In this document: one piece after another, positions 13,922 through 23,779 of the stretch | How positions within the stretch are numbered: the stretch's first letter is position 1 | Layout: each line of letters begins with the position of its first letter | Source: Casuarina equisetifolia | Taxonomy: Eukaryota > Streptophyta > Magnoliopsida > Fagales > Casuarinaceae | NCBI GenBank assembly: GCA_028551475.1 | Contig: CM052354.1 | Coordinates: forward strand, 20,235,258 to 20,299,257 | DNA: 64,000 nt | Reading direction: 5' to 3' | Translations under genes and position numbers: made by a program | Notes under the pieces: model-generated | The model's input: only the letters and a program-made list of their open reading frames with translations | What the model was told of the DNA's origin: nothing | The model's database searches: none

Positions 13922-14486
13922 CGGAGAGCTTCAGCAACCATGTTATGGGAGAGATCAGATGGGTGCAATAAATTATTAGTCTTTCTCAGAAGACCAAATC
14001 AGTTATCTGAGTTCAGTGAAGTGGGGCCGATTCTAGCTTGTTATGTTCCCAATTCCGTGTTGAATAGATTAAGTTCTGGTTTGTTGATAAGAACAATCAT
14101 TGAAGGTGCTGTAATTATCTCCCTTCGAACAGGAATCTTCAGAAAACCACTTCTTTTTCTTTTTAGTTTCCTTTCTGGGATTAACTTTAGTTACCTTTTT
14201 CTCTCCCACTTTTTTATGTTTTGGATAAGAAAAACAGAACAACCAGATAACTAAAGCTTTGTGCTGTATCTCTTAGTTCTGGGACAAAAAATATATTATA
14301 CGCTTTGAATTCATCAAAAACAACAAATAGGATCAATTTGGCTGAGAACTGGAGACAACTAAAGACTCCTAAATGGGAAAATTTAAATTGCAACATTCCA
14401 AATCTTCCTCCTACTGAAAAGAATTAACAACAATATCGTGAAAAGAGCCAAAAATCAGCCTTCAAATGCTTCGAGAACATGAAAAG
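13922..14486. other. Spacer between convergent genes
   Basis: It holds the 3' flanks of ABCB copy 2 (+) and the first NDR1-like gene (-). A T-rich segment near 14150-14215 may belong to the ABCB 3' UTR. No other gene is seen. Confidence 0.5.
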
Positions 14487-15125
14487 TCACTCAAAATTGA
14501 GCAAAACCAGTACCATCAAACTAACCAAACTCCCCACTTGCCGACGATAGCAGTACCCACGCTCCGGTGTGCCGGAGCTGAGCTTGATACCTTTCTTGTT
14601 CACTTTAGAACCTTGGTCGTCGACCAGCACATTTGCCTCGACCACCAACCGGTGCTTCTTCGTCCTCCACTTCCACACAATGTTCTTGAACTGCACAGCC
14701 GTCTTCAAATTCACCAGGAAAAACGCCGACCCATTCGGAAAAATCGCCCGGGAAAGCATCGTCTTATTGAGCTCCGCAGCGCCTGGCTTCCTGGCCTTTC
14801 CCTGGTGCCCCTGGTAGAACCCAGGAACAGTATACTCGCCAAGGGGGCGCCGCCGTGAGCTATTGGAATCGTCATAAAAAGTGAGGTTCAGAGGATCATA
14901 GTAGATCCCCTTGTCCTTGTTGCCGTTTTCCAGCTTGAGCTCAAAGTAGAGGGTGTGATTCGTTGTGGAATTCAAGGTTTTGTTGAGCGCAGGTAGATAA
15001 AAGGATTGGATTGAACACTTGGGGTCATCAGCACGTAGAGATAGCCACACGACCAGTGACATGACACCTAAAGTTCCTATTAATCTCAAACAGCACTTGC
15101 AACAACAACAGGAGGTCTCGGTCAT
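14487..15125 (-). CDS. NDR1-like (NDR1/HIN1-like, LEA_2) membrane protein, copy A
   Basis: Single-exon gene, 212 aa. The order matches Arabidopsis NDR1: a cysteine-rich cytosolic start (CCCCKCC), a hydrophobic membrane anchor with WLSLRADDPKCSI right after it, the LEA_2 domain with NKDKGIYYD (about residues 69-77) and YTVPGFYQGH, several N-glycosylation sequons (NKT, NST, NGS), and a hydrophobic C-terminal tail (about 197-212) as in GPI-anchored NDR1. NDR1 is a plasma-membrane protein needed for disease resistance mediated by several CC-type NLR receptors; that role here is by family. The start is the only upstream ATG before the Cys cluster. It is the most diverged of the three intact copies, and its upstream region lacks the block shared by the other two. 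Confidence 0.88.
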   Translation of the reverse strand: MTETSCCCCKCCLRLIGTLGVMSLVVWLSLRADDPKCSIQSFYLPALNKTLNSTTNHTLYFELKLENGNKDKGIYYDPLNLTFYDDSNSSRRRPLGEYTVPGFYQGHQGKARKPGAAELNKTMLSRAIFPNGSAFFLVNLKTAVQFKNIVWKWRTKKHRLVVEANVLVDDQGSKVNKKGIKLSSGTPERGYCYRRQVGSLVSLMVLVLLNFE

Positions 15126-16592
15126 GTCGTGCCCTGCCGAACCCGATTCTCCGGTCCGGCTGGAAAGCCTCGGGTTCCGCGAGAGTGATGACGGAGCGGA
15201 GGAAGTGGGAAGGACTCGACAATGACACTGCTCTTCCCCAGTCGTCTCCTCTTTCCGTAAAGTCCTGGTCGTGCGTGTTTTATATTACTTTGTTGCTTTA
15301 AACTTTTCTGAGCATATGCAAAGCAGCACCACATCGGAGATTCCTTAATTGTTATTTAAATATATTCCATTTTGATTAACTTTCAGATTTATTCCAGTAA
15401 GTTCTAAATTTCTTTGGTTAAGATTCAGATTTATTAGATTGGTCCTTGGAGTATAATTGAAATGGTAAGAAGAGCTCATAAAAAATTTTATAAAGTAAGC
15501 ATTCTAGGTTCAAATCATCTTAATTATATTTTTAATTGACATAAACTAACTCTCTTCAAATAGAAATGGTGACTTTGTTTATTAAAAAACATTAAAATAA
15601 GAGTCCTTGGTATAATCTAAATGATAAAGAAAGCTCATGAAAAAGATCTTACCAATTAAGTATTATGGACTCAAATCTCTTTAACTACATTTTTGTCAAA
15701 CCTAAACATACTTTAAAATGATTTTTTTTTTAATGCAAGTCATCCAACTAAGCTTGATATTTTCATAAATTTAACTCAAAGAAATCCAAAGAACTAGAAA
15801 ACTGATATTTTCAAAGTACTCGAGATTTACCTTGGCCGATCTCAAATTAAAATGTAACACATCAAAAGACCGATATACTTGTTTAATTTAAAAGGGTGAA
15901 AAAGGGTTTTCCAAGTCTTTTAGTCAAGGTCTACCATGCGTGTGAAATGAACATTTAATAACTTTTGATAAAAGGAACCACAGTGAAAGGTCGAAAGCAG
16001 GTCTCTCCCTCATCGAAATAAACATCTGTCAGGATGACAGCCGTCCACTTGCAAACCCACATATTCTGTAGTCAAATCAATGGGTGTACTGGGAAATTTC
16101 TCTGATTAGAGCACAACCACGTGGAATAATTTAATTGGACAGAGGGATGGGTGGTGGAAAAGGGGTCGTGCCGAATAAATGCATAGTACTAAGTCCGACA
16201 AGTTTTCGTTTATGTTAAGAAATAATAAAATTTTTATATAATACCAAACAAAATTTATTTATAAATTAATAAATTATTTAATTCATTGTTTAAAATACTT
16301 TATTTTTGAATACATTTAAATTTTTTTAACTAATAATTTTACGGATCAGGAACAAAGAGTACAATGTTTGGTACGGAGATTTTCTTTTTATGTACATAAT
16401 CTTTGTTCACATTCACATAGAAGGGGATTGAGCTTAATCATCCATAACTTTCAATTAATCTAGAAAAAAAAAATGAATACAAACAATTCGAGAATTCATT
16501 TCCAAGAACTCAATAGATGGTCTAAATTTACAACAACTAGGGGAAATTTGCAGAAACTGAACCTTCGGAAATCTTCAGCAGATCATCAAAAG
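15126..16592. other. Intergenic region between NDR1-like copies A and B
   Basis: It contains the upstream region of copy A and the 3' flank of copy B. AT-rich, with no coding frame of interest. Two SINE-like direct repeats lie within it and are listed separately. Confidence 0.5.
15441..15710 (+). repeat. Pair of SINE-like direct repeats
   Basis: Two roughly 105-bp units (from 15441 and from about 15603) begin GTCCTTGG, carry a TATAAT..AAATG segment where a Pol III A box would sit, and about 50 bp later a GGTTCAAATC / GGACTCAAATC segment resembling a B box. The layout resembles decayed tRNA-derived SINEs. No poly(A) tail or target duplication was resolved. Confidence 0.35.
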
Positions 16593-17219
16593 TCACCGGG
16601 AACTGAGCACAGCCGAGACCATCAAGGCAACCAACAGTCCCTTCTGCGCAGAACGGGAACCATGCTCCGGCGGGGCGCCGGAGAGTCTGATCCCTTTCTT
16701 TCCGAGTTGGGGTTGTCCGTTGTCGACTCTGACATCCGCCCCCAATACCAAGCGGTGCCTCTTGGTCTTCCAAAACAAGATCCTGAACCTCACTGCCGTG
16801 GCCATGTCCACCAGGAAAACCGCCGACCCATTTGGAGAAGCCGCCTGAGAAACCAGCGTTCTATTCACCGTCACATTTTCTTTCCTGGTGGTCTTCTTGT
16901 GCTGCCCCTGGCGGAACCCATCGATGGTAAGTTTCCCAATGAGGTGCGCCTTGGTGATGTTGGGATTGTCGTAGAAGTTGAGGTTGATAGCGTCGTAGTA
17001 TATCCCCTTGTCCTTGTTTTTGTTGTCCAGCTTGAGCTCAAAGAAGAGGGTGTTGTTCATTGGATCCTTCAAGGTTCTGTTGATGGCAGGGAGATAGAAG
17101 TTTAGGATAGAGCATTTAGGGTTATCAGCACGCAAACTTAGCCACATGAAGAGGGCTGAGAGGCCCAGAGTAAAGATGAAGCTGCAACAGCACCGGCAAG
17201 GCCCGCCTCTCTCCGCCAT
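16593..17219 (-). CDS. NDR1-like (LEA_2) membrane protein, copy B
   Basis: Single-exon gene, 208 aa, and the closest of the three to NDR1. It has a CRCCC cluster at residues 8-12, a hydrophobic anchor (FIFTLGLSALFMW), the segment LSLRADNPKCSI, LEA_2 motif NKDKGIYYDAINL, sequons NRT, NVT and NGSA, the FWKTKRHRL strand and a hydrophobic tail ending VLSSR, a likely GPI signal. Expected at the plasma membrane in immune signalling, by family. The ATG has a good context (GCCATGGCG on its strand). Its upstream block, with two W-box cores, is shared with copy C and with a decayed copy. Confidence 0.9.
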   Translation of the reverse strand: MAERGGPCRCCCSFIFTLGLSALFMWLSLRADNPKCSILNFYLPAINRTLKDPMNNTLFFELKLDNKNKDKGIYYDAINLNFYDNPNITKAHLIGKLTIDGFRQGQHKKTTRKENVTVNRTLVSQAASPNGSAVFLVDMATAVRFRILFWKTKRHRLVLGADVRVDNGQPQLGKKGIRLSGAPPEHGSRSAQKGLLVALMVSAVLSSR

Positions 17220-17329
17220 GGTTTCGAGCTTGAAACTAATATTTTCTCTACTTTCCTGAAAGCCTTTTGTAGGGTTCTACCCTTCAAAGTTTCCAAGAAC
17301 GTGCTGCAACAGTAATCTTGACCTCGAGT

Positions 17330-17605
17330 TTACGGGTAGCTTACTTTAGTCGCTGCCTTCGGGGAAGTGATACCCTCACCTGCAGGGGCGTTTTGGGTGA
17401 TGCTTAGGCCAATAAAACATTGACTTGGTGGGAAAGTAGAAGTCAATTGGCTAAGCTCCATACTGATAAAGTAGGTGGGACTGATCTCCGGTGATATTTC
17501 TCGCCGGAGGGTTTTTAAAAAGACAAAGCTTTGCATTAAAAAAAGAAGTCAGCGTGGGGTCAACGAGACGCGGCTTCGACAGAAGGAAAGGACGCGGCAA
17601 AAGAG
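17330..17605 (-). promoter_or_regulatory. Conserved upstream block of NDR1-like copy B with W-box cores
   Basis: This block recurs upstream of copy C (19405-19640) and of the decayed copy (27825-28060). On the + strand it holds TTGACT (17420-17425), AGTCAA (17441-17446) and GGTCAA (17558-17563), all matching the WRKY-binding core TTGAC[C/T] on one strand or the other. WRKY control is an inference. Confidence 0.5.
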
Positions 17606-17639
17606 GGGAAGGCTCGATGCAATTGCAACCCCTACGGTG

Positions 17640-18665
17640 TTTACAGTTTGGTCGAATCCCTTCCTTCTGTGCTTAATTTTTGCAATTTTATATCTTGATT
17701 ATGGGATTATCAATCTTACAAAGAATTCTTTATCTCGTACGACTAAGGATTTAGAATTCTACTTACCGGAGGTCTAAGTCTCCTCTCCCTCAAAAATTCC
17801 CTATAGTCTTTCCATACCTTCTCTATAACAATGATTAAAAAAAGAGATAATATCTCAACAAGAGAAAAAAAGGGTTTCTCTTTGTAGATGACCATGAAAT
17901 CCTTAGGATCTTCCATTTTAATTAAATACAAGTCATCACGAGTCTCTCACTTTTTTAATTAATTATTTTTTATTTATACTCGTACATTTAGATACAAAAT
18001 TTGAAATTAAAGGGTCACAGGCCTTACTAACTTACATGAACACCCAAAATCGTTAAGAGCTAAGTTTTCTGAACTTTGAATACATGAAATTACATTAATT
18101 TCATAATGTAGATGGAGGGTAGAATGGAAATTTGGATTAAGGGTACTTTGAAAAGGGAGAGGCTGCTTTTGGACAAAATATCCTTGACGGGTAATACAGA
18201 CAGAGACTCACAATTTAACTTATTTAATGACTTTAGGGGGTCGAAGCCATTAAAATGTGAGAAAATGAAAAATAAGTCAAAAAAAGGGTCAAAATTAATT
18301 GTATTTTGCAACGCATACTGCAACACTAATATGATTTTTTAATATTATAATATTCACTATTTATATCTTAATAATTCTCAGTATTATTATAATTAAATTA
18401 TCATATTATCGGAATGCTACTTTACATAGACAATATGTATAAACTTAAATTAATAAGAACTTATAAAAATGTTACAGAAATCTTGATTATGATTCAATGC
18501 TAAGAAATAATTTATTTAATTTAAATTTATTATTTTATAAATAAAGTTGTTAATGTATTTTTTATTAGCATGGGAATCATTGTCCATTTCTCAATACAAC
18601 AACGATACAACCCGTAATTTTAAAAAGCCTTAAGTATCTTATCTACCTAACCTAAGTTATTGTGC
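17640..18665. other. Intergenic region upstream of NDR1-like copy B
   Basis: AT-rich spacer ending at the 3' flank of copy C. Short open frames near 18090-18340 occur on both strands and look like chance. Nothing else was recognised. Confidence 0.5.
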
Positions 18666-19325
18666 TCACCGGGAACTGAGAACAGCCAAGACTACCAAAG
18701 CAATCAACGGTCCCATCTGTGGAGAACAGAAACCATGCTCCGACGGCGCGCCGGACTTGAGTGTAGTCCCTTTCTTCTTGAGATGGGCTCGTCCGTTTTC
18801 GACTCCGACATTCGCCCCTAATTCCAACCTCTGCCTCTTGGTCTTCCAGAACAAGATCTTTAACCTCAGTGCCGTGACCATGTGCACCCGGAAAACCGCC
18901 GACCCATTTGCAGCAGCCGCCTGGGAAACCAGCGTTCTATTCACCGTCACATTCGTTCTCCAAGTGGCCTTTCTGTGCCGCCCCTGGCGGAACCCACGGA
19001 TGGTAAGGTTCCCTATGGGGTGCGCCTTTGAAATGTTGGGATTGTCATAGAAAGTGAGGTTGATGGCGTCGTAGTATATTCTCTTGATTAAGTTTCTGTT
19101 CTCCACCTTGAGGGCAAAGAAGAGGGTGCTGTTCGTTGAATCATTCAAGGTTCTGTTGATCGCCGGGAGATAGAAGTTCTGGACGGAGCATTTGGGGTTT
19201 TCGTAAGGAGGAAACAACTGGAACAAGAAAAACCGCCCCACGAAGATTATGATTACCAAAATAACAACAGCCAAGCCAGTAAAGCAGCCTTTCCGAATCG
19301 CAGCAAGCCTAGCGCTGTTCAGCAT
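18666..19325 (-). CDS. NDR1-like (LEA_2) protein, copy C, with divergent N-terminus
   Basis: Single-exon gene, 219 aa. From about residue 43 it matches the family: NPKCSVQNFYLPAINRTL, LEA_2 strands with IYYDAINLTFYDN, sequons, FWKTKRQRL, and a hydrophobic tail ending VLSSR. The first 40 residues differ: instead of a Cys cluster it has MLNSARLAAIRKGC followed by a long aliphatic anchor (LAVVILVIIIFVG), and the KDKG part of the NKDKGIYYD motif reads NLIKRIYYD. The frame is intact, so it may be a working variant with a different cytosolic tail, or an early stage of decay. The altered 5' end is also found in the fragment at 21855-22110, so it predates at least one duplication. Confidence 0.82.
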   Translation of the reverse strand: MLNSARLAAIRKGCFTGLAVVILVIIIFVGRFFLFQLFPPYENPKCSVQNFYLPAINRTLNDSTNSTLFFALKVENRNLIKRIYYDAINLTFYDNPNISKAHPIGNLTIRGFRQGRHRKATWRTNVTVNRTLVSQAAAANGSAVFRVHMVTALRLKILFWKTKRQRLELGANVGVENGRAHLKKKGTTLKSGAPSEHGFCSPQMGPLIALVVLAVLSSR

Positions 19326-19404
19326 GGTTGTGAGTGTGTGCAGGGTTCTACTGTCAAAGACTCGGAAAAGTTTCTAAGAAAGTGATGGAAGAGGAATCTC
19401 GAGA

Positions 19405-19640
19405 TTGAGTTACGGGTGCTTATTCTAGTCACTGCTGTTTCCTTTTGGGTGGTGTTTTAATGCCAATAAGATGTTGACTTGGTAGGGAAAATGTAAGTCT
19501 TCTGGGTAAACTCGATACCGATGAAGCCGGAGGATTGATCTCTGGTCATATTTCCAGCCGGAGTTGTTGTAAAAAGACAAAGCCTGTATTGAAAAGGACG
19601 TGGGGTCAACGGGACACGGCTTCAATAGAAGGAAAAAGAC
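19405..19640 (-). promoter_or_regulatory. Conserved upstream block of NDR1-like copy C with W-box cores
   Basis: Aligns with 17330-17605. TTGACT (19474-19479) and GGTCAA (19604-19609) are preserved; the middle AGTCAA of copy B is not. Confidence 0.5.
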
Positions 19641-20645
19641 TCGGATAAGACTCAGTATAATACCAACCCCAACAACCTTTCCAGTTAGAATGACTCTATC
19701 AAATTTGTATTTTGATTATCCGATTACCAATCCTAAAGGGTAAGTATTTTTTTTTTTTGTCTCACAACTATTAGAAATCAAAGATAGAATCTCAACAAGA
19801 GAGAAAAAGGAGATAACAAAAGAACAAAAATATAGAAATTTGTGTTCGGGAGTGTTTGAGATATCCCTGAATTTCACTTAAAGACAAAATCTTTCGGATC
19901 TTCCTCGTCAATTAAATACAAGCCAAGCACTCAAAACATAGAAAATTATCCAAAATATATATATATATATATTTTACCTTTACAAAGAAACAAAAGGTCT
20001 AAAAAGAAAATCAATTTTCATTTTTAACAAAGCTACATTTTTACGAATTTGAACACATTGAACAAAGATCTTTATCTCTTTGATGGAACCACTAATTTTT
20101 AACAAGAAGCATAATGATCCAATCACATCATTTCGGGAAGAAAAAAAAAAAAAAGAAGAGGAGGAAGAAGAATAACATAGAAATATATGTATTTTGGGCG
20201 AATTGCTAAATGCATGATCCAATTTTTGGTTGAATATTACTATGATTATGATTTGGGGTTAGCTTACAATATATTGAGAGAGAATAGAAATGAAGCAATT
20301 GTTGCACTAAATCTGTGGCATGCTTTTCCCTGTTCTCTTGGAAAGAAGATGAAAAGAACAAAAAAAAAAAACAATTATTTGACCAAAGTTGGCTCAGGCT
20401 TCTTATGGGACGTCTGTGAAATGGGCTTTACCTTGAATTCTGCAGTCCACCCTCAAGTATCCAATACTGAAGTTGAGCTTTTGATCCTGGACTGTTGGGA
20501 ACAAGAACTTTTATTTCTGTTCTTTTGTTTTTCTTTTTTCTTCTTTGTAATGCGATTATTTTTTTAAAAAATAAATACTGATATGATCAATCTCAACTGC
20601 CTTTGTATGGTAAAATATCCTAAAAGTTCTAAAAGATCTTATTTA

Positions 20646-21854
20646 ATCTGAAAAATATACATACAATTAATATAAAAAAATCATTAATAATTTATTTGGT
20701 TCTTTTTATATCTATAAAGAAATATTTTATCTTTATTTAAGTAATTTTGTATATCTAAGAGATTTTAATTTTTTAAAAAAATAAAAAGAAGAAAAAGTGG
20801 GGGGGGAGGGAGGGGAGGTACCCTAACAAGTTTTACTCATAAGAAGGATGAATGTAATGATTGTATATTAAATAAGTATAAAAGACAGAATGTTAGCTAA
20901 CCCTTAAAAAAGAAAAAATACCTACATAAAACATAAAAAATAAAGTATAAAATATATTAGATGGCACATATGCTTATCCCAATAGTAACTTGTAATTACC
21001 TAAGCTTAATTAATCATATATGAAAAAAGATAAGCATGAGCGAGTAGCAAGCTAAAATGGTAAAAAATTCTCACATTTTAGACTACATGCTTAGAATTAG
21101 TAAGAGAATTTGTAACTATATTCCTCTCTCATTATACATGTTATACTTTCATGGAAGCTAGAATTATGGATATACACTAATAAATAACATTCCTTAATTT
21201 TTAAGGAGTCATCTATTTTTTAAGCAAATATTGGATTAAATAAAAAGAGTAGAATTCAAGATATAGGGTACTTGATTCTATTCTTGGCATATCTTGAGGC
21301 CTTCTAACTTTAGCATCTGCATTGCTACCTTGAGCTAACTTGATTAAGGAAGTCATGATGATGCTTGCATTATAATTTTTTAAGTACTCATTTTCTAGCA
21401 TTTTACCTCATTATACTTGAATTGTTTGTATTTTACTAGCTTAACTTTAACATCTTTCTCTTTAGTTAGTATGATTGTTCCAACTAAATGTCACAATAAT
21501 TATAGGTTTTCTCAAAACTCAAAGCTATCAATAACAAGATAGAAGTTTTAAGTTATAAAATTATTCTTTTCTTTTTAATTCTTATTTTGACTTTATAGCT
21601 AATCTAACCTCCTCAAAATAAGAAAGACTTGCAAACTATATTGAAAGAGTAATGTCATTCTTCTCCAAGAGTGAGCATTGTATATGCAATGAAGCAAGCC
21701 TTTTAAAATCCCAAGCTTTCCTAGTTGTTTTTAATCAAAACATAGCTAGAAAAATGGTATGTCGCATGCATTCTACTAAGTTAAAGTTAAAAGAATTATT
21801 GTTCTTTGGTACTAAACTAATTTCTCTTCGATGAAATAACATTTGTTAAAAGTT
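20646..21854. other. AT-rich intergenic region
   Basis: No gene is supported. A segment near 21040-21100 (AGTAGCAAGCTAAAATGGTAA) faintly resembles a tRNA-derived SINE. The open frames at 21213-21401 and 21652-21834 show no family resemblance. Confidence 0.4.
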
Positions 21855-22110
21855 TTGGATAGAGCATCTGGGGTTTTCATAAGAAGGAACAACTGGAAAA
21901 AGAAAAACCATTCAGGATGATTATGATAACCAAAATAATAACATCTAAGCTAGGAAAGCAACCTTTACAAATCATAGCAAGCCTAGCATTGTCTAGCATG
22001 GTTGTAAGCTTGAACCTTATTTTCTTTCTACTTTTTTACAAACTTTTGTAGGTTCTACTATCAAGGACTTGAAAAAGCTTCTAAGAAAGTGCGAGAATAA
22101 GAATAGTAAA
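21855..22110 (-). pseudogene. NDR1-like fragment (N-terminus and near-upstream only)
   Basis: On the - strand it aligns with the 5' end of copy C (19190-19330), including the copy-specific start region (GCAAGCCTAGC..TGT.CAGCATGG) and the segment upstream of the ATG. It carries indels and stops, and nothing of the LEA_2 domain follows. It abuts the 3' end of the next decayed copy at about 22118. Confidence 0.7.
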
Positions 22111-22117
22111 CATGCTT

Positions 22118-22667
22118 TAACAGGGCACTAGAATTGAGTTTGATCCTTTTCTTGCTAACTTGGACTCATCCATTTTCAATACCCACATCCACCCTAATAC
22201 CAAGCTATTCCTATTGATCTTCAAAAGCATAACCATGAACATCACTTCCTTGGCCATGTCTACCCAGAAAACCATTGACCCATTTGGAGAAGCCACTTAA
22301 GAAACTAGCATGTTATTCACCGTCTCATTCGCTTTCCTTATGGCCTTTTTGTACCCATTGATGTTAAGGTTCCATATGAGGTGTGCCTTAAACCAGATGA
22401 GATAGTTAGAAAAGGTGATGTTGGTGGTATTGTAGTATATCCCTCTGTCCATATTTTTGTTATGCAGCTTGAGCTTAAAGAAGAGGGTATTGTTCGTTGA
22501 ATCATTCAAGATTCTATCAACGGTAAGGAGATAAAAGTTTTGGATAGAACATTCAAGGTCTTCAAAATGAGATAACTATAGCACCAAGGGAAACTTCAAT
22601 AATAGGATTGTGAGTATAAAAGTAACCAACATGTAGGCCCCAAATTCCTTATAGCCATCCGCCATGG
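22118..22667 (-). pseudogene. Decayed NDR1-like copy
   Basis: Near full-length relic on the - strand. The LEA_2 part is readable at 22297-22509 (family motif degraded to NKNMDRGIYYNTTNITF) and a stop replaces the residues after NNMLVS. The 5' end near 22665 has GCCATGG as in copy B, and the sequence before it matches copy B's 5' flank. Multiple stops and indels make it non-coding. Its upstream block was displaced to 27825 by the copia insertion at 22824. Confidence 0.8.
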
Positions 22668-22818
22668 TTATGAGCTTGAAATTGATTTTCTTTCTATTTT
22701 TTTTGGAAGTGTTTGTAAGGTTTTATCATTAAAAGACTTATAAAGTTTCTAAAAAAGTGAAGGAAAAGAGAAGAAATGTGAGAATTGGTCGAGTGAAGTG
22801 GGATGAAATTGGTATGAG

Positions 22819-22823
22819 AAAAT
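22819..22823. repeat. Target-site duplication (left) of copia element 1
   Basis: AAAAT immediately before the 5' LTR, repeated at 27696-27700 immediately after the 3' LTR. Confidence 0.65.
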
Positions 22824-23306
22824 TGTTGAATAGTCTAATATTCCAGGCCTTTAGTAGGACCATGAAGATAGAACAAAGCAAGCATCCAGCCCATCATGTA
22901 GTCCATTGTCTCCTTCGACAAAGTCTGTATAGCAAGCCAGTCCATTATGCACCATGTATACATAGTCATGTTATGCATCATGTTGTTAGAAAAGTTCATA
23001 GTCACCACTATGCATCATGTTGTTAGCAAAATTCATAGTTACCATTGTGCATCATGTTGTTAGCAAAATTTATGTCATAATAGTCCACCATGTATACATA
23101 GCCAGCTGAATCCTTCTAGAAGATGAAACTGTTTGAAGTTTATTACAAAGTATAAAATATACCCCTATAAGTTGTTAGAATAACTTAGCTAAAATTCTAT
23201 AAATAGTGCTAAAAGGTCACCATTCTTTGTATTTGAGTTTCTTGTAATACATCAAATATAAAACTCCTTTTGGCTCATTTTATGTGCCCTTTCCTTTTGT
23301 TTCTCT
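22824..23306 (+). repeat. 5' LTR of copia element 1
   Basis: Aligns with 27313-27695, from TTGAATAGTCTAATA to TTTGTTTCTCT. It is longer than the 3' LTR because it holds a 37-bp tandem repeat (22972-23078). The left end starts TG; the right end does not end in CA. Confidence 0.8.
22972..23078 (+). repeat. 37-bp minisatellite inside the 5' LTR
   Basis: About 2.9 tandem copies of a 37-bp unit starting TATGCATCATGTTGTTAG (22972, 23009, 23046). The 3' LTR has a single degenerate counterpart near 27437. Confidence 0.8.
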
Positions 23307-23779
23307 TGGTACTAAAGCTAGGTCTGTTATGTTTGTTATATCAATTGCAAAGAAACTCAATTATCATTATCCTAGCCATATTAACATAGCAAATTTCATT
23401 ACTCTAAAGCTCAGCGAGTCCAACTTTCTTCCCTAAGTCCCTTAAGTAAAGTTCCTTGTGAAAACCTAGCATATGAATGGATTTCTTACTAATGATATCA
23501 AACCCCCACCACACCTCATCACTGTTGTTGGCGCAAAAAACCAAACCTAGAGTTTAAGCAATGGGAACAAAGTGACAATTGATTCTAAGCTCTCTATTGG
23601 CAAAAATTCTCAGCCATGCTTTTGAATTGGAAAGCTTAGCCAAGATTTGGTCCATTTTTATAATTTGTTTCCCCACAAAGCTTAAGCATCGGAGCTATAG
23701 CTACACTTATAGCTTCACATTTTTAAGAAAGATGGTAAAACTCTTGTTGCTTTTTTAAGCGAATTTCAGAATCTATGCA

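Larger units (their letters stand above)
18660..20645. repeat. Segmental duplication, unit 1 (NDR1-like copy C plus ~1.3 kb of upstream flank)
   Basis: The gene, its upstream block and the distal flank align with 22110-22823 joined to 27701-28995. Shared landmarks in the flank include GAACACATTGA.CAAAGATC (20049 and 28439), TTTATCTC..TGATGGAACC, GATTTGGGGTTAGCTTA, TTGTTGCACTAAATCTGTGG and GATCAATCTCAACTGCC (20586 and 28937). The copy at 22 kb is interrupted by a copia element. Confidence 0.75.

Noticed and set aside
14466-14858. 130-aa open frame on the + strand
   Set aside because: It is antisense to the NDR1-like copy A coding sequence, which has clear family motifs; the + frame has none.
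16473-17105. 210-aa open frame on the + strand
   Set aside because: Long only because it mirrors NDR1-like copy B on the other strand; no domain signature.
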